Shown here piece after piece: positions 36,311-48,729 of a DNA stretch of 64,000 bases. The notes below the pieces were generated by a model. It worked only from the letters and a program-made list of their open reading frames with translations, ran no database searches and was not told the DNA's origin. This stretch comes from Coniochaeta sp. PMI_546 (lineage: Eukaryota > Ascomycota > Sordariomycetes > Coniochaetales > Coniochaetaceae), in the NCBI GenBank assembly GCA_021432605.1, contig MU271149.1:248001-312000 (forward strand), written 5' to 3'. The position numbers and the translations under genes are program-made. Position 1 is the stretch's first letter, and every line of letters starts with the position of its first letter.

Positions 36311-39300
36311 CTACTCGTCACAAACAACAACATGCAAGGCGCAGTCCATGAAGAGCCTGTTCTGCACTCGCGCGGCCACGCCGGGCTTGACCACAAACAG
36401 CCCCCCAGGTCCGATGATGAAATCCACGTCCCCGTCCATCTTTACATGTACTTGTCCAGCAATGAGAATACACAAGCGCGTCTTGTCGGCGTCCGGCTCC
36501 AAGTGCAAGTGCATGGCAGCCCCTGGTGTAAGTGTCCTCACACGGACGGAAAGCGTGTCGGTGACTCGCGCCGCCTGGGTTGAAGACAGGTAGGCCCGCG
36601 ACAAGGCAATGTTGTCCGACCCTTCCGGCCCCATTTTGTGAATACGTCCAGGTGCCATTTCCCATTCCTCCATGGTCAGAATCGCCGGCTGCGAGATCTG
36701 GCCGGAAAAAAATTGGTCGGGGGGCGGAGCGCGAGTATCGTCTGCTGTCTTCATAGCCTTAGATCCGACTCTATTATCTAAGAATACGTCGCCGTCACAT
36801 GCAGGCTTTTCTCGTCGTATACTTATACTTGCACGGCGTGGGCCCCCTCTTCGCGGCCCCGTGCCAGAAAGAGCAGAGCCTTGTGGCGCACGGGTGCTGG
36901 AGCGTAGAATTCTCCCGTTCGAGGCTCCTAGCTTCCGCGGAGTGACGACACGCTTCGAGGCTGGATTACCCCGCTGCTTATTGGTGTCGAGTTTTGGCTT
37001 CGGACGAGGTGTACAGGAATGGCTCCCCACCGCGGATGGCACGGCCCCCATCCTGGAGCGGCTCCAATCCTTGATACTGCAGGTGACTACCCGGCATCCC
37101 TCATAAACACAGTTGGCACACTGCCAACGCGAGTGTACAGTCTCAGCTCTAGCGGCCGATGAAATCACAATACAGCCTGCATATGGTCCAAGTCCACCAC
37201 GGCACCCGGAGCACGGGGTCTCAGCCTCCTCGCCAGTGACTTGGATGACCAGTGACAAGAGATCTCTGTCATTTCGGATGGCGATCCCGTGCTTAGAGGC
37301 AGGTTTCCAGTGCAGGTCTCTTGCTCGAGGGAGAAGAAGTAACTCCCTTAAGATATCGTCATCATGAAATGGCGTGGTATGGTCGAGAAACTGTCGGATG
37401 TACTCCCACACAGACCCCAAGACGTCGGGGCTCGTAGTTGAGCGGATGAAACCTCTCGTACGCACGCTTGTCGTCTTTTTACATTGTGCGAAAGGCGGCT
37501 TGGTCGACTGCATCCTGACAGGAACACTGATCCACTTCGCAATTCCATTTTTTGGGTCCTGCCCCGGTGGAAAATATGGCATCTGTGGAAGGAGCAATGG
37601 AGACTCGTCTAACGGCAGCGCATGTCTGGACATAATAACAGGTAGCACATCCTTGAGCGGACTAGTGCCTTGGTCCACTAGATGAGCCGTATCCTCGAAG
37701 GTTGCCAGAAGCGACAGGGTTCCATCAAGATTGTCGTTCAAGTGACAACCTTTGTGGCCCCTCTGATTCTGGTCAGCGAGATATCCTTATCAAAAGGTGA
37801 TTGGCACTAACCCTGAAATGCTGTCCAAGAGTTGGGAGAGTGGCGAAGAGGCGGCGACACGATCGAACTGGGCGAATCCAAGGGCGCTCCGGAAGCGCGT
37901 CATCGAGCTTGTATCCGTCTGGGAGCAGGGCACCAGCTGTTGAGACCAGGGCTCCAACGTCATCTATATATTGTCAGTGGTCGATCAAAAAGCGCTCTTC
38001 GACGACTCACTGAACCACGTCGTATATGAACGACCAGCAGCCGTGGTGGTGATTGGCTCAAGAGACCGCGGAGATGGCGCCGCGTAATTCTGCGGCTCAG
38101 AAGTTCTTCGCCGAGTAGCAGGACGCTGGCTTATATCTGCTCTAGACGCCTTATCCGTAGGAGCCGGGCTATCGACGGCAGATCTTGGTCGCTTTGTGCC
38201 GACCGCATCCTGATATTTGAGTTGAAGTTTGGGTCGGGCAATTGGAGATTCATCGAGGAACAAGTGGCCTGTAGATACAACAATAGGTGGCTTCCCTTCA
38301 TCTCGGCTCATCTTTGTGGAACCTTCGGCACGTTTCTCGCCATATTTACTGATTTCAGTAAAAGTACCGTCCAGGTTATCGTTCAAACACCGAGCCCTGT
38401 GAATGCGCTATCTCTCAGTTAGCATTGACTTTACATAGCTTCCGTGCTCTACCTACACTGAAATGGCTTCCAATACCAGCAAGGCTCGAAAAAAGAACAC
38501 GACATGACCGCACGGGACATATCCAGGGAAACTCCTGGTTGCTTGATTTCTGATAGCCGTCTGGTAAAAGGGCACCACACGTGTGTTTGAGCTGGCCAGA
38601 GTCTATGGACCTTTAATAGACCGCCCATATAGCATGCTGTGGAAACTCACCATCCCAAGCTCGGTAGGACCGGCCTGACGGGGCATGTTCGAGAGGCTGC
38701 GGATCAGCTATCATTGGCGGGGATTCAAAGCTCTGCGTTGATTCATTCAAGCCTGCCGAATCGTCTTCGGAGCCTTCTTCGCTGTCGTTGACAATGTCCC
38801 GCGCGATACTCCTCGTAAATGGCCGTTTTGATGACATTGCACTTGGAGATTCCAACACGTGCTTGCAGGTTGGAGGAGAAACAGGAGCCAGTGGACGGGA
38901 AGAGACAGAAGAGTTTCCCTCCATCGTCATGTCGGCAGGTCGCTTGAAAGACTGCGGAGCACGGTTCTCTTTCGAAATCTTCTTCTTCTCCTTCTCGTAC
39001 ATCGCCATGTCGGATGCAAGATCTTGAAGCTTCAACAACGCTTGCTTCTTGGCACCTCGGACACAGTCGGTCACCGCTGCGGAACTAGAAAGTCCTGCCG
39101 AGCGGGAAATGGCATCGATTTGAGAAGGAGGAAGAGTTATGCGTGAAGCGACCGTTCCATGGGTCGGTAATGACTGATGAATGCGCTCTGGAGCAGAAGA
39201 TGTGAAAAGGCAAGGCCTGTCTGTGGAAGCCTGGCGGGGAGAATGGTTCCGGGCTTCCTTGACTGAAGATGTTGAGAGACTGCATGTTGAGGTGCTGGTT

Positions 39301-39632
39301 AGCAAGCCCCCCGTAGCCGAGTCATGCGATGCCATAATATCAGGTGAAGCTGAGGGCGATGCGGAAGAGGTTGGCTTGAGGACGGAATGTTTGGACAAGA
39401 AAGAGTGGCGTGTTGTCTCCAGCCTAGTTAGTCCAATTCCGTCGTGAGATTGAGGGTGCCCGCTATTTACATCTGGCTCTACGTCTTCATGAGCGCCGGC
39501 TCGGTAAGAAGCAAGGTCTTGCTGAGGCGAGTGAGGAGCAATCCTCGGCGGTGGCGGCCGTGACCTACTGGGAGCTAAGGCGTTCCGTTGTTTCACGTAA
39601 CGACCAGCGTCAAACTCCGACCATTGGTACAT
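36311..39632 (-). CDS. Protein with two tandem degenerate C2H2 modules, DUF3716 domain and C-terminal cupin
   Basis: Five exons, 39632-38651, 38602-38457, 38407-38011, 37963-37812 and 37762-36311, give 1042 aa. The first 320 residues are low complexity. Module 1 has GRSYRAW (about 321-327), GALLPDGY, WICPVRSCRVLFSSL (Cys356, Cys361), His374, His379 and LNDNLDGT. Module 2 repeats this: GRSYTTW, GALLPDGY, WIRPVRSCRRLFATL, His557, His562, LNDNLDGT. It carries Arg539 where Cys356 stands in module 1, so one zinc ligand is lost. A DUF3716-type zinc domain follows at about 745-795 (CSGCRGGLGPYAGC, CANCVYEGC). The last 110 residues form a cupin (GAAMHLHLEPDADKTRLCIL). Finger exons 2 and 4 both sit between a phase-1 and a phase-0 intron, showing exon-level duplication. 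Role unknown; a chromatin or DNA-linked role is a guess. Confidence 0.82.
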
Positions 39633-40119
39633 GGCGCCTTCCTGTCGCGATTCGAAAGTCTAAGCAATGTCGATGATCAATACCAGATTGTCAATATTGA
39701 CAGCCGTTTGAAGCTTATCGTAGAGTAGAGAGGTCGTGTTGGGTCACCAATCTCGCAACTTCCAGAATCTGACGAGCAAATGGAAGTTGCCTACTACGAT
39801 CGAGAGTTTAGCGTTGTGGTGTTTAGCTAACCCAAGTCCATTGCAGGAGGAGAGCCTGGAGCCAGTGGAAGGTGAGAATTCGATAAGGGTCAGGTGAAGG
39901 TCGAAGAACAGGCCTGTTGCCTTCGAAGTCTCAACCCGTTAGCTAAAAAACCAGTAAACAGTCAAGCCTATATCGGGTCCCGGTGAAAAGAACGTAAGGT
40001 GGTTCGAAGGTGAGAAAGAACCACAGAAAAAGAGTAAGAAACATGGGCCAGCCTGCTTGATATTAACGATCCTAAGGCGTCCGCCAAAGCCATCACCAGG
40101 CACGCACGTCTCGACTGGC
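39633..40119. other. Intergenic region, 490 bp
   Basis: Promoter and 5' UTR of the DUF3716/cupin gene. No other feature is seen. Confidence 0.45.
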
Positions 40120-41346
40120 TCACCCTACAGCGGTCACTGCGGGTATCTCGTACTCTCGTGGGCCCTCGGTGCAGTACAATACGACGACTGAATCTCGATC
40201 GAGGCCAAGTTCAGCGCCTTTATCTCGCACCGCTCTCCGCAGTGCTGCCAGCGTGGCGGCGCCACAGGGACCGGCATTCACACCAAGAGCCTTCAAGTCC
40301 TGAACAGCTTGGTGAGCTTCGACATCTGTCACGATCACGCTGGCATCGACGCCGTCTTTTAGGACTGGCCAAGCCGTCGTCGATACGGTGCCGCAGTTCA
40401 TGCCGCACATGATTGTATCGTCAGTCGGGATCGAGGATATGGCGCCTGACTTGAGCGATGTCCTCAGCGATGCTGCTGTGGTGGGCTCAACGGTGATGAT
40501 TTTGGCATGGCCTGCTATCCGCCTCGAGTCCTTGAAGTGCTGCGTTACGGCCTGGGCAATTGAGCCAACCCCTACAGGTACCAAGGCGTGTGTAACAGAG
40601 CTCGCTCCCGTTTGGGCGAGGACTTGCTCGTCCGACTCGTTCAGCATCGTGCTATAGCCTTCAACAACCCACTGCGACGCATGTCAGTACCTCGTCCTGC
40701 TCGATACACTCAGATCTGAGGGCCAGAAGAAGCATATTCACACCTGGGGAATCACTTCATAACCCTCCCAGCCGAAATCCATCACGAGAAGAGACCCATC
40801 TTTCTCGGCCTCCTGTTTCGCTGCAGCCACGCTGTCGTCATAATTACCGCTGACGACAAGGACTTCCGCTCCTTCGCGTCTTATCCTCTCTTGCGTCGTT
40901 ACTGGCATGAAGGAAGGCACGAATACCTTGGCCGATATACCCAAGTACTTGGCCATGCGAGCGACTGCTCGACCCCAGTTACCCTCGGTGCAAGTCACCA
41001 GGGTCAGGCCATGGGATCTAGCCTCGGAGCCGAGCAACTGCAGCGACGGACCGTGACCATCTACTGGAACATCAAGTTTATCAGCAACAGCTCGAAAGGC
41101 ACCGTAGGATGCTCCCAATATCTTGAACGACGGCAACCCAAACCGGTCAGACTCATCCTTCAGCATTACGCGGCCGAGTCCGAGTTCGGCAGCTAAAGCA
41201 GGCAGCGAATGAAGCGGTGTCCTGCCATAACTTGGGAGCCTTCGATGGAGATCGAGCACTGTAGTAGATGCTGGCGCCTCATCATGGTCATGGTCGCACC
41301 ACCTCCAGTTGCTCGCGGCCGGGTTCAATTGGATGAACTCAGCCAT
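40120..41346 (-). CDS. PLP-dependent lyase of the tryptophan-synthase-beta fold, diaminopropionate ammonia-lyase-like
   Basis: Two exons, 41346-40744 and 40671-40120, are joined in phase 0 across a 72-nt intron and give 384 aa. The PLP lysine is Lys75 in GLPSFKILGASYGA. CTEGNWGRAVARMAKYLG corresponds to the substrate/cofactor-holding asparagine loop, VPVGVGSIAQAV to the phosphate-binding glycine loop, and LYCTEGPREYE to the C-terminal cofactor-ring contact. The order DESDRFGLPSFK plus SGNYDDSVAAAKQEA is closest to the diaminopropionate ammonia-lyase group, which converts 2,3-diaminopropionate to pyruvate and ammonia; fungal members may use other amino acids. No targeting signal is seen. Family is firm; substrate is inferred. 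Confidence 0.86.
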
Positions 41347-42266
41347 AGGGAAGTGAGCGCAGCTCGAGGACGAAACGAGTTACACCACAAATTAGATACC
41401 TTGAAATTCCGGTATAAACTACGCCCTTGAGCTGTCGAGAATCACTGCCACACTTTCTCCGTCTGAGTCACCCACCGCTGAAGTTTGAAAAGTGGGGGCT
41501 TCCCCCGCCGACCGGCTACCGAAGCGGATGAAGCGGATCCGAATTTCGTGGAGTAACCTCTTTGGGCTGGCCGACACATCACGACCAAGTAGATTTGTGT
41601 CGCTTGATCAACCTCTTTGGCAGTCCGAATTAGAGCAGATCAACTGCTTCAACTGTTGGTCGTCTCAGATGTGTGACAAGATGGAAGGTTGCGTACATAT
41701 TCAGGTTGCAGTCATCGGCTACAACAAGACTCCAGCCGAGCCTCTCTCCTCAGCCTGGGACTCGGAGATACGACAAAGATGACAAACGTGATGGTTGCGG
41801 GTTGCTTTGTCAGAGCCGCAGGGCGTGAGACACAAGCTCATAACCGGTAAGAAGGATTCAGGTTCGACATGCGTGATCGGATACTATTGGATGCCAAGAT
41901 CAAACCATTCATGATGGCGCTATGCTGCGCACAAGGCTGGTGGTCTGTTTGAGGTCTGGTGCCCCGGTTGGGAGTCACTCCCCGCTAAGAGCTTCGACTA
42001 GTCCACGTAATGCACCGTAGGTCCAACCACACTTCGACCATGGCGTTTCCGGTTACCGGATTTGGAGTGGTGGGCAGTCATTGTTGATTCTCCCGTCTTA
42101 CTGGTATCACAACGTATATAAGATGTAGCTGCCGTTGATGTCGAATGAGTAGTTTTAGTATCCAATTCATTACAGCAGCCTCACAAGTGACCTCTCTAGA
42201 TCACATCTTGACACACCTTAGAGTCATATTAAGATAGCCAAGCGACAGTTCAACTCAGTCATCACA
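41347..42266. other. Divergent intergenic region
   Basis: It lies between the PLP enzyme gene (minus) and the 86-aa gene (plus). A TATATAAG element at 42115-42122 lies about 150 bases before the latter's ATG. A 96-codon frame at 41492-41782 has no features. Confidence 0.45.
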
Positions 42267-42527
42267 ATGGTCTTCTCACCTATCCTCGAGGTCGGCAAGT
42301 ACCACGCACCGCGCACCCCTCAACCTCCTATCGTCATCGGCTCCCCTCGGTACTACCAAGTCACCGGTCTGAAGCCACCCAAGGCGCCAAAGACGCAAGT
42401 AGAACAAACCATTATCAGCCAAGACAACTTCGACGCCATGTCTATCGATTCGCTAGAAAAGCCCATCCTCAATCAGAAGCCTCCAAAGTCAAATAAGCTC
42501 GCAAAGGCGCTCGGTCTCAAGAAGTGA
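42267..42527 (+). CDS. Small proline-rich protein, 86 aa, unknown
   Basis: An intronless frame that starts in good context (cacaATGGtc) and ends KLAKALGLKK. It is rich in Pro, Lys and Gln, with no membrane segment or signal peptide and no cysteine. Codon use favours C-ending codons in the first half, like neighbouring genes, and a TATATAAG element plus a long 5' UTR-like stretch precede it, which argues for real transcription. I do not recognise it. It could be a stress or conidial small protein; that is only a guess. Confidence 0.6.
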   Translation: MVFSPILEVGKYHAPRTPQPPIVIGSPRYYQVTGLKPPKAPKTQVEQTIISQDNFDAMSIDSLEKPILNQKPPKSNKLAKALGLKK

Positions 42528-44618
42528 CAGATTTGTGTTCTTTTCCAAGAGATCCCCCTGTTTCGGTAAGCTACTTTGAACCTTTCCCACCATCTCGTAT
42601 GGCAGTCGTCACCCGCAAGTGGTTGCAACGTAGCTGACCAATGGTCCATCCTCAGATGCTTGACTTGCTCTTCGACCTTGGGTATATATGGCGTACAATA
42701 CTTTCGCTGGGACTATGGACGGTCTCAGATCAGGACGGCGTTGATGGCGTGCTTGTTAAGGTTATAATGTTCAGATGATGACTGGGAAAATAATGCTGTC
42801 ACAGCAGACTGTGGATATACCTATTCTAGACTTTCCTGAGTGTTGGTCGTCAGGCCTAATCAACTATGGCACTGTGTCTCCTGGATTTGCGCTGCGATGG
42901 TGACCTATAAGGTTCAAACCCGGTATCACCTCCCTGGCTCGTACCAATCCAATTCCACTTGGCACAACGGTGTGGTCAAAGAGGTCATATCCTTCAGCAG
43001 TTCAAGCAAGCGTTAGGCCCTGGTAAAAGGAGGGCTTCCCACAGGTCAAAAGTTCGAGCCCAAGCCGCGTTTGTGTTTTCGCCTCCAAGGAACTTATCCT
43101 GGTCGTCTGCCTCTTGCTCTTCCTTGATGGCTTCCGGTGAGTAAGGGGGCGCAAAGCTCTTCGCCGGCTGTTGTTCGCCAGCGAACTGTGGAACAGGTTT
43201 CTCGCAGCGCAGAAAATGAGCCCTAGGTCACTAGGAGGCGGCCATTACAAGGCCCGATGTACAGGGGCTGTCATTGCGAGCGGTGACAACAATACATCTT
43301 ACCACCAGTGTGTTGCTGCATCCACATCGTCATCTTTGACCCCAAAATGACAGAGACGAAATCTTCCTCTACAGCCTTCGGTCGTCAACCAAAGGAGACA
43401 CTGACCCATGCCTCCTGACAAATCCGACGAAACGAACAAAGATGATGGCCGCACAGACTAACAGAAGAAACGCGCTCCGTGGATCGGAGTAACCAAGAGT
43501 TAGTCAACTTGAGACTACCACTAGATATATCCCAGCGGCATCAGGCACTAGCACCGATACGATACATGGAAATGTTGTGGGTGAGACGGGCAGAAGAAGT
43601 GGATCTGAACCTGGCTCCAACAACGCTCGTCAAACACGTGACTTAGCTGAATGCTTAGGTACATCCGCCCAAGGAGATACTGACCTGCTCTCAAGATCCA
43701 TAGGTGACGAACCCAGACGGAAAGAGACATGAACACGATGGTGCAATAATGCACGACGGAATCATGTTGATAAACAAAAGGAAACTGGCTTCGCGGCCGC
43801 CAGCGGCGAAGAATACTCCGCCTTGACAAGCTTGTACACGCGGTCCAGATGCTGTGCAACACGCTTGTGTTCCTGCTGTCCAAAAAGGTCATCTGTCACA
43901 CACGGCACTACTCCAAAGCCAAGCGTGGGAGCTCGACACCTATCTGACAATGGTATATTGTTGGTTCGTCTGATGTCTAATGTCAGACGTTTCCCTGGTG
44001 GGGCAAACGTGTTTGGGTTTGGGATCTCGGACATCAAAAGCTTGTCTCGACTCAGCGGTTGCTCTGTGCGACACCTCATTCGTAGGCCTGCTATGGAAAT
44101 TCTGGTCGGCTGATCTTCCGATCGCCTGCTGCATTCCAATGCTCGGGAGGCATTCATGCAGTAAAGTGCCGGTTCCCCGGAAACAAGGAAGCTGTTTTGT
44201 TGACTCAGTTCAATGTGAGTGGTTGAATTCCCGGTTATTCGCACACGAAGCCTTGGATAAACATGTGGTTGAGAGGAACATCAGTCAAGGTCAGCAGGTT
44301 TGATTTCACTGTCAAGGAACGCCTGTCACGATTGAGAGCCAGTATTTTCAAAAAACTGTTCCGTAACACCTAGACGAAAGTATATATATATGTAGAGCAA
44401 GGTATCATGAAGGAAAGTGGTAAATCAACTTTTCTCTCGCCGTAGTTAAAGTGAGATAAGCCTCCCTATCCAAGGGACAGTCCACCCTAGCAAAGATGAA
44501 ATTCCGAAATACCCTCAAGCCCCAAGCAGCAATCAATCCATCCCTATCGGGTGCGAGTCTGTCGTGACAACGCACCGTCCATCATAAGAAGTCGTAAAAG
44601 AGGGCCTGTAGGCAACGC
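42528..44618. other. Intergenic region, 2.1 kb
   Basis: No gene is supported. A 160-codon minus-strand frame (43762-44244) has no motif and mixed composition. A run of TATATATATATG near 44381-44392 is AT-rich. Two tRNA-like B boxes were checked and rejected. Confidence 0.4.
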
Positions 44619-45479
44619 TCAAGAGCCGTGAGTGTAGCCAACCTTGACGTTCAGCTTCAGAGGACCGGGGGCCTTGTTGATACCCAGGCCGTCCAGCTCA
44701 GCAGTGCCGGCGATGAAAGAGTTGACGCCAGTGCCGTCGGGGTAGATTGTCGAGCAGGTGTTGTCGGCGGCGTCGCAGACCTGGCAGCCGGGAACAGACA
44801 GACCCTGCGAGGCGGCAACGAGCGAAGAGCAGTCAGCTCCAGACCACTTGTTGTTCCTCGCGCTGGCAAAGTCGACCTCAACCCATGAGCCGGCCCACTC
44901 GCCCCAGGTTGTCTTGGGTACGGATCCGGGGGCGAATGCGCAGAAGCCTTGGGTATCTTCCTCATACGCGACAGTCTTGGACTCGCCAGGGGCCAGGGTG
45001 AAAGTCAGAACGCTGTGGAAGAAGCCATCGATGAGACCTGTAGGGCCAATCTTAAGGCCGCACACGACCTCATAAGACTCGCTGGCGACGTTGGTGTACA
45101 CGGAGGTATAGTCGTACTTGCTGGCGATGCTGTTATCGACCGTCATGATGTTGCAGCCATAGTTGCCCGGTGCGCCAACGTTGCCGACGGACGCGATGTC
45201 GGCAAGGGTCGCACGCTTGGAAACGCCGCCGCAGAAGGCCTTGTAAGTGCCAGACGAAGCCGAACTGCTGGCAGCCGCAGGGGCAGCCGATGCGGTGGTG
45301 GCTACCGCAGCAGATGTCACAGCGGCGGCCTTGGTGGGTGCGGCGATCTTGCTGTGGACAGCCTTGTAGAAGGCGGAGCCGCGCTTCTCATGGACGGAAC
45401 GGTGGAGATGGGAGTGGCCAGAGGGCGCGGCCATGGCGCCAAGGGCAGCGCCCAGAACGAGGAAGTTGGTGAGCTGCAT
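44619..45479 (-). CDS. Secreted Asp f 4-like allergen family protein
   Basis: A single exon of 286 aa. Residues 1-17 form a signal peptide (cleavage after AMA). A dibasic KR at 32-33 suggests Kex2 removal of a short pro-region. An Ala/Ser/Thr-rich linker (about 45-80) precedes the conserved domain: NVGAPGNYGCNIMTVDNSIA, KYDYTSVYTN, VVCGLKIGPTGLIDGFFHS and FAPGSVPKTTWGEWAGSWVE. These match Aspergillus fumigatus Asp f 4 and its homologues, which are secreted or wall-associated proteins of unknown biochemical function. Cysteines at CGG, YGC, VCG, FCAF, DCSS, GCQVC and TCST suggest several disulfides. Alanine codons are strongly GC-biased, suggesting high expression. Confidence 0.85.
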   Translation of the reverse strand: MQLTNFLVLGAALGAMAAPSGHSHLHRSVHEKRGSAFYKAVHSKIAAPTKAAAVTSAAVATTASAAPAAASSSASSGTYKAFCGGVSKRATLADIASVGNVGAPGNYGCNIMTVDNSIASKYDYTSVYTNVASESYEVVCGLKIGPTGLIDGFFHSVLTFTLAPGESKTVAYEEDTQGFCAFAPGSVPKTTWGEWAGSWVEVDFASARNNKWSGADCSSLVAASQGLSVPGCQVCDAADNTCSTIYPDGTGVNSFIAGTAELDGLGINKAPGPLKLNVKVGYTHGS

Positions 45480-47607
45480 TTTGACGAATAACTGGGTTGA
45501 TGCTTCGAAGATCTAATGCGAGAACGATGTGGAAAAAGGTTGATCGTTTCGTGTCGTACCAAGTCGTTGAACGTCTTTAAACGGGAGTGACGATGTGGCG
45601 GAGGTTGGCAAAACCAGTTGGTATGTAGCTGAGGTATCAAACCTGTGGAATCGATTGTAATTTCGGGGGGTTTTCCCTTGACTCTTTAGGTGGTAGTGAA
45701 TGTGTTGTGTGCGATTTCGAAGCTGGTGCTGCGTATCCGATGTTCGAAAGGAGTGACTGCGAGATTTCTGTGTGAATCTCGCGAAAAGAACGGATTGCGA
45801 AGCAACAAAGGAGCGTTGACGCGTGGCTGGTAGTTGTGAAGGGGAGAAAAGAGGGTTGAGTGCTGAGGGCGGAAACGCACTTGTTGTTATAAAAGGGAGA
45901 CCGGGGGGCGGGCCAAGAAGCCCCAAGAAGCAAGGAAATGAGACCGACATCTCCCTAATTACCTAAAATCAGCTAAAATCGTGAGCGGCGGCCACCCTGT
46001 CAGTCCCTTGTCAGTCCTGTATGGGGCTCAGGGACGAAAAGCCGCAAACAAGGACCCGCCATGGGGACCCACACACATTCTGGCGTTTCGCATTTTGAGT
46101 GGTCCGTGCCTCCCAAATCGGGAACTGAATTCAGGCACAGTCTTCTGATTGGCCGATGCGTAACCCGGGTCGGCATGGCTAGACCACCCTCATGCCAGGT
46201 CGAGGCGTCGTGTCCCCCGGCAATCAGTCGGAGCTAGCAGGCGGCATGGCGGGTAAAATCCTGCGATTGCCATTTTGCTCGCTGGAACCAGAATCTGCAG
46301 TCCACACCAACCACAACAGATTTTCAAACTCCTCAAAGCAGCATGGCCAACCGCAGGCGGTCTAAATCAACGTTGACCGACGATATCCCGGACACGTGGA
46401 GTCTCTGGGTCAGAGCCACGCAAGCTCTGCATCCTGTTGTGGATTCCGACATGCAAGCGATTTACCACAGTGGAACAGCTTGTTGTTCGTTGTTGTTCGT
46501 CCCCCGCAAAGCCATACTGCATAGTACATATGGCTCTCCATGTTGGCACTCGCTCTGTTGGACTTATTAGACACTTGAGTAGTACATTAATCACTGGAAC
46601 ACCGGTTGTGGCCGGGCTTCTAAAACCGGCACGCCCGCTGTAGCGACACTGAAGCGGAGAGCCGTTACATTACTCCGGATCTGCATGTATACCGGGCTTC
46701 ATGGCGCCATCGCCGTTGTGTCTCTTGTGGGTGTCCGGTAGGTACAGGTCCACAGTTAGGGCTGCGCAACATGGACTTCTCATTTGTCGCAGCACAGTGT
46801 CACGGAAACCTTCCATGCGTGAAGCCATTTACGATAGAATGCGAGAACGAGTCATGGCAGGCCACGAGATGTCGTGGCGATGTCTGCGGTTGGACGGCGG
46901 GAGCCGGCAGCCGGCAGCGAATCTTTCATGATTCAGGGAAAGAAGAGGGAGCGGGGGTGTATCGGAATAGGACTATAGGTCTACAATGTGAGGGTGTTCT
47001 TTGTTGAAGAAGGAAGTGGCCTAGCCAGCAATAGTCACATGCCGAGCCCCTCTGGGCTTATATCGTTGCCAACATGTTGCTTATCGTCTAGATATGGCGC
47101 ATCCTGTAATCGAGCAATACATTAATCGCAGTATTCTGCAATAGTGTAGATTCCAGGTTGTTGAGCACCCTGCTGAGTAAGATGAATGAACTACCCATCT
47201 GATTCGGCGAGATTTGGCATCTTTATCGGAAATGTCCCCACCATCGATAAGGAAAGATACGTACCTTCGTGTCTCGATGTGCCTCAATTTTCGCGAGGCA
47301 GACCACCAATCGTTGGAGGGGCCTTCTGAAGGTCGATATTCTGGTCAGCCCTTGTTACAGACAAGTCATACAGCTGCCAAACTGTTCGCGTAGGGTAGTG
47401 GTTGAGACCAGCTGACTTCGTGATTCGAGGATCTGAAACTCCAACTGGCCCGCATCATCCACCGCGCAATAACTCGTCACCAGACCACAGCCCGTTCCAG
47501 CATCACAGAACGTCCGACGCCAACAGGTGAGGACCAGACTTGGCTCTCGACGCTGTGGCACCCCATTCCAGGACCCCAAGTGCTTCCCAACCACACAAAC
47601 AGGCACA
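45480..47607. other. Divergent intergenic region, 2.1 kb
   Basis: It separates the Asp f 4-like gene (minus) from the exosome gene (plus). A plus-oriented TATAAAAG lies near 45887-45894. A ten-base unit (tgttgttcgt) is repeated twice at 46481-46500. Frames around 46343-46643 on both strands look accidental. Confidence 0.4.
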
Positions 47608-48516
47608 ATGCCCCTTGACACCTCAGCCTACAGCCTCGCGCTGCTCCGCGTCGACGGCCGCCGGTGGAACGAGTTGCGCCGCCTGCACGCCCAGATCCGC
47701 ACCCAGGCCGCCGCTGACGGCAGCAGCTACCTCGAGATGGGCCACACAAAGGTGATGTGCGTCGTGACGGGCCCCAGCGAGGGCGGACCGAAGCGTGGCG
47801 GCGCTACCACAGGCGGCGGAGGAGGTGGAGCGAGAGAGTCGCGAGACGCCGAGGTGGCTGTCAGCGTCGTCGTAGCCGGTTTCAGCTCGGTAGACAGGAA
47901 ACGGAGTGGGAGGAATGATAAGTGAGTTGATGCGCGATTACCTTTCCTGGCTACAGCTCAGGCGAAGAATTTCGTGGGGATAGAGTGACTGACAGTGCGA
48001 CATAGACGCATCCTCGAGCTACAATCAACAATATCCTCCGCCCTCGCTGCCTCGCTGCATACGCATCTCTTCCCGCACAGCACAATCACCATCTCTCTCC
48101 ACGTACTCTCCCAAGACGGCTCTCTCCTAGCCGCGCTCATCAACGCTGCTACTCTGGCGTGCATAGATGCCGGAATCCCCATGACAGATTACATCGCCGC
48201 CTGTACGGCCGGCAGCACCTCGACGTACGCTGCCAATGACGAGAACGCCGATCCCCTGCTCGATTTAAATCATCAGGAAGAGCAGGAGCTGCCGAGCCTA
48301 ACAGTCGCTACGTTGGGTAACAGTGATCGCATCGCTGTGCTTGTGTGCGAGAGTCGTGTGCAAATCAGCCGGCTGGAGGGCATGTTAGCCGTAGGTGTGG
48401 ACGGGTGTAAACAGGTGAGGGAGATATTGGATAGGGTAGTTAGGGAACGGGGCAAGAGGATGATCATCGAAGGAGCCCTCGAGAAGGGGACGCGGGTAGG
48501 CATGGATTTGGACTAA
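47608..48516 (+). CDS. SKI6: Exosome core subunit RRP41/SKI6 (RNase PH-fold)
   Basis: Two exons, 47608-47921 and 48006-48516, flank an 84-nt intron (gtgagt...catag) and give 274 aa. The N-terminus RVDGRRWNELRRLHAQIRTQ followed by GSSYLEMGHTKVMCVVTGPSEG is the hallmark of the RRP41 branch of RNase PH-like exosome proteins. A Gly-rich insert (about residues 70-80) is extra relative to yeast. The second exon holds the conserved DGSLLAALINAATLACIDAG and PMTDYIAACTAG. It forms part of the six-subunit ring that threads RNA for 3' processing and decay in nucleus and cytoplasm; eukaryotic members are catalytically inert. The gene converges on the PDI gene with 213 bases between stops. Confidence 0.92.
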
Positions 48517-48729
48517 GCGAGTGTTGGGGGAGCGTCTACGATGTGCGACCTGTGTTACAGAGCTCTCTACAGATACCCATGAAGAGGTGAGATACATTCT
48601 CCGATTTCTTGGTCCATTGAGCTCCGAAACGCATTGCCTTGCGTTTCACGTTGACATCTTTTCTGGAGATGGATGTATTTTCCTACGTGACTAACGGTAC
48701 ATTTTGCTAGAATTCAGTAGAGATCACAA

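Noticed and set aside
42905-42935. tRNA-like B box (ggttcaaaccc)
   Set aside because: No matching A box or acceptor stem upstream, and the T-arm bases do not pair (only two of five pairs possible).
42955-43075. Second tRNA-like candidate (tggcacaacgg ... agttcgagccc)
   Set aside because: The T-stem cannot form and no closing acceptor stem is found.
43762-44244. 160-codon minus-strand frame
   Set aside because: No motif, no neighbouring exon that fits, and composition like the surrounding non-coding DNA.
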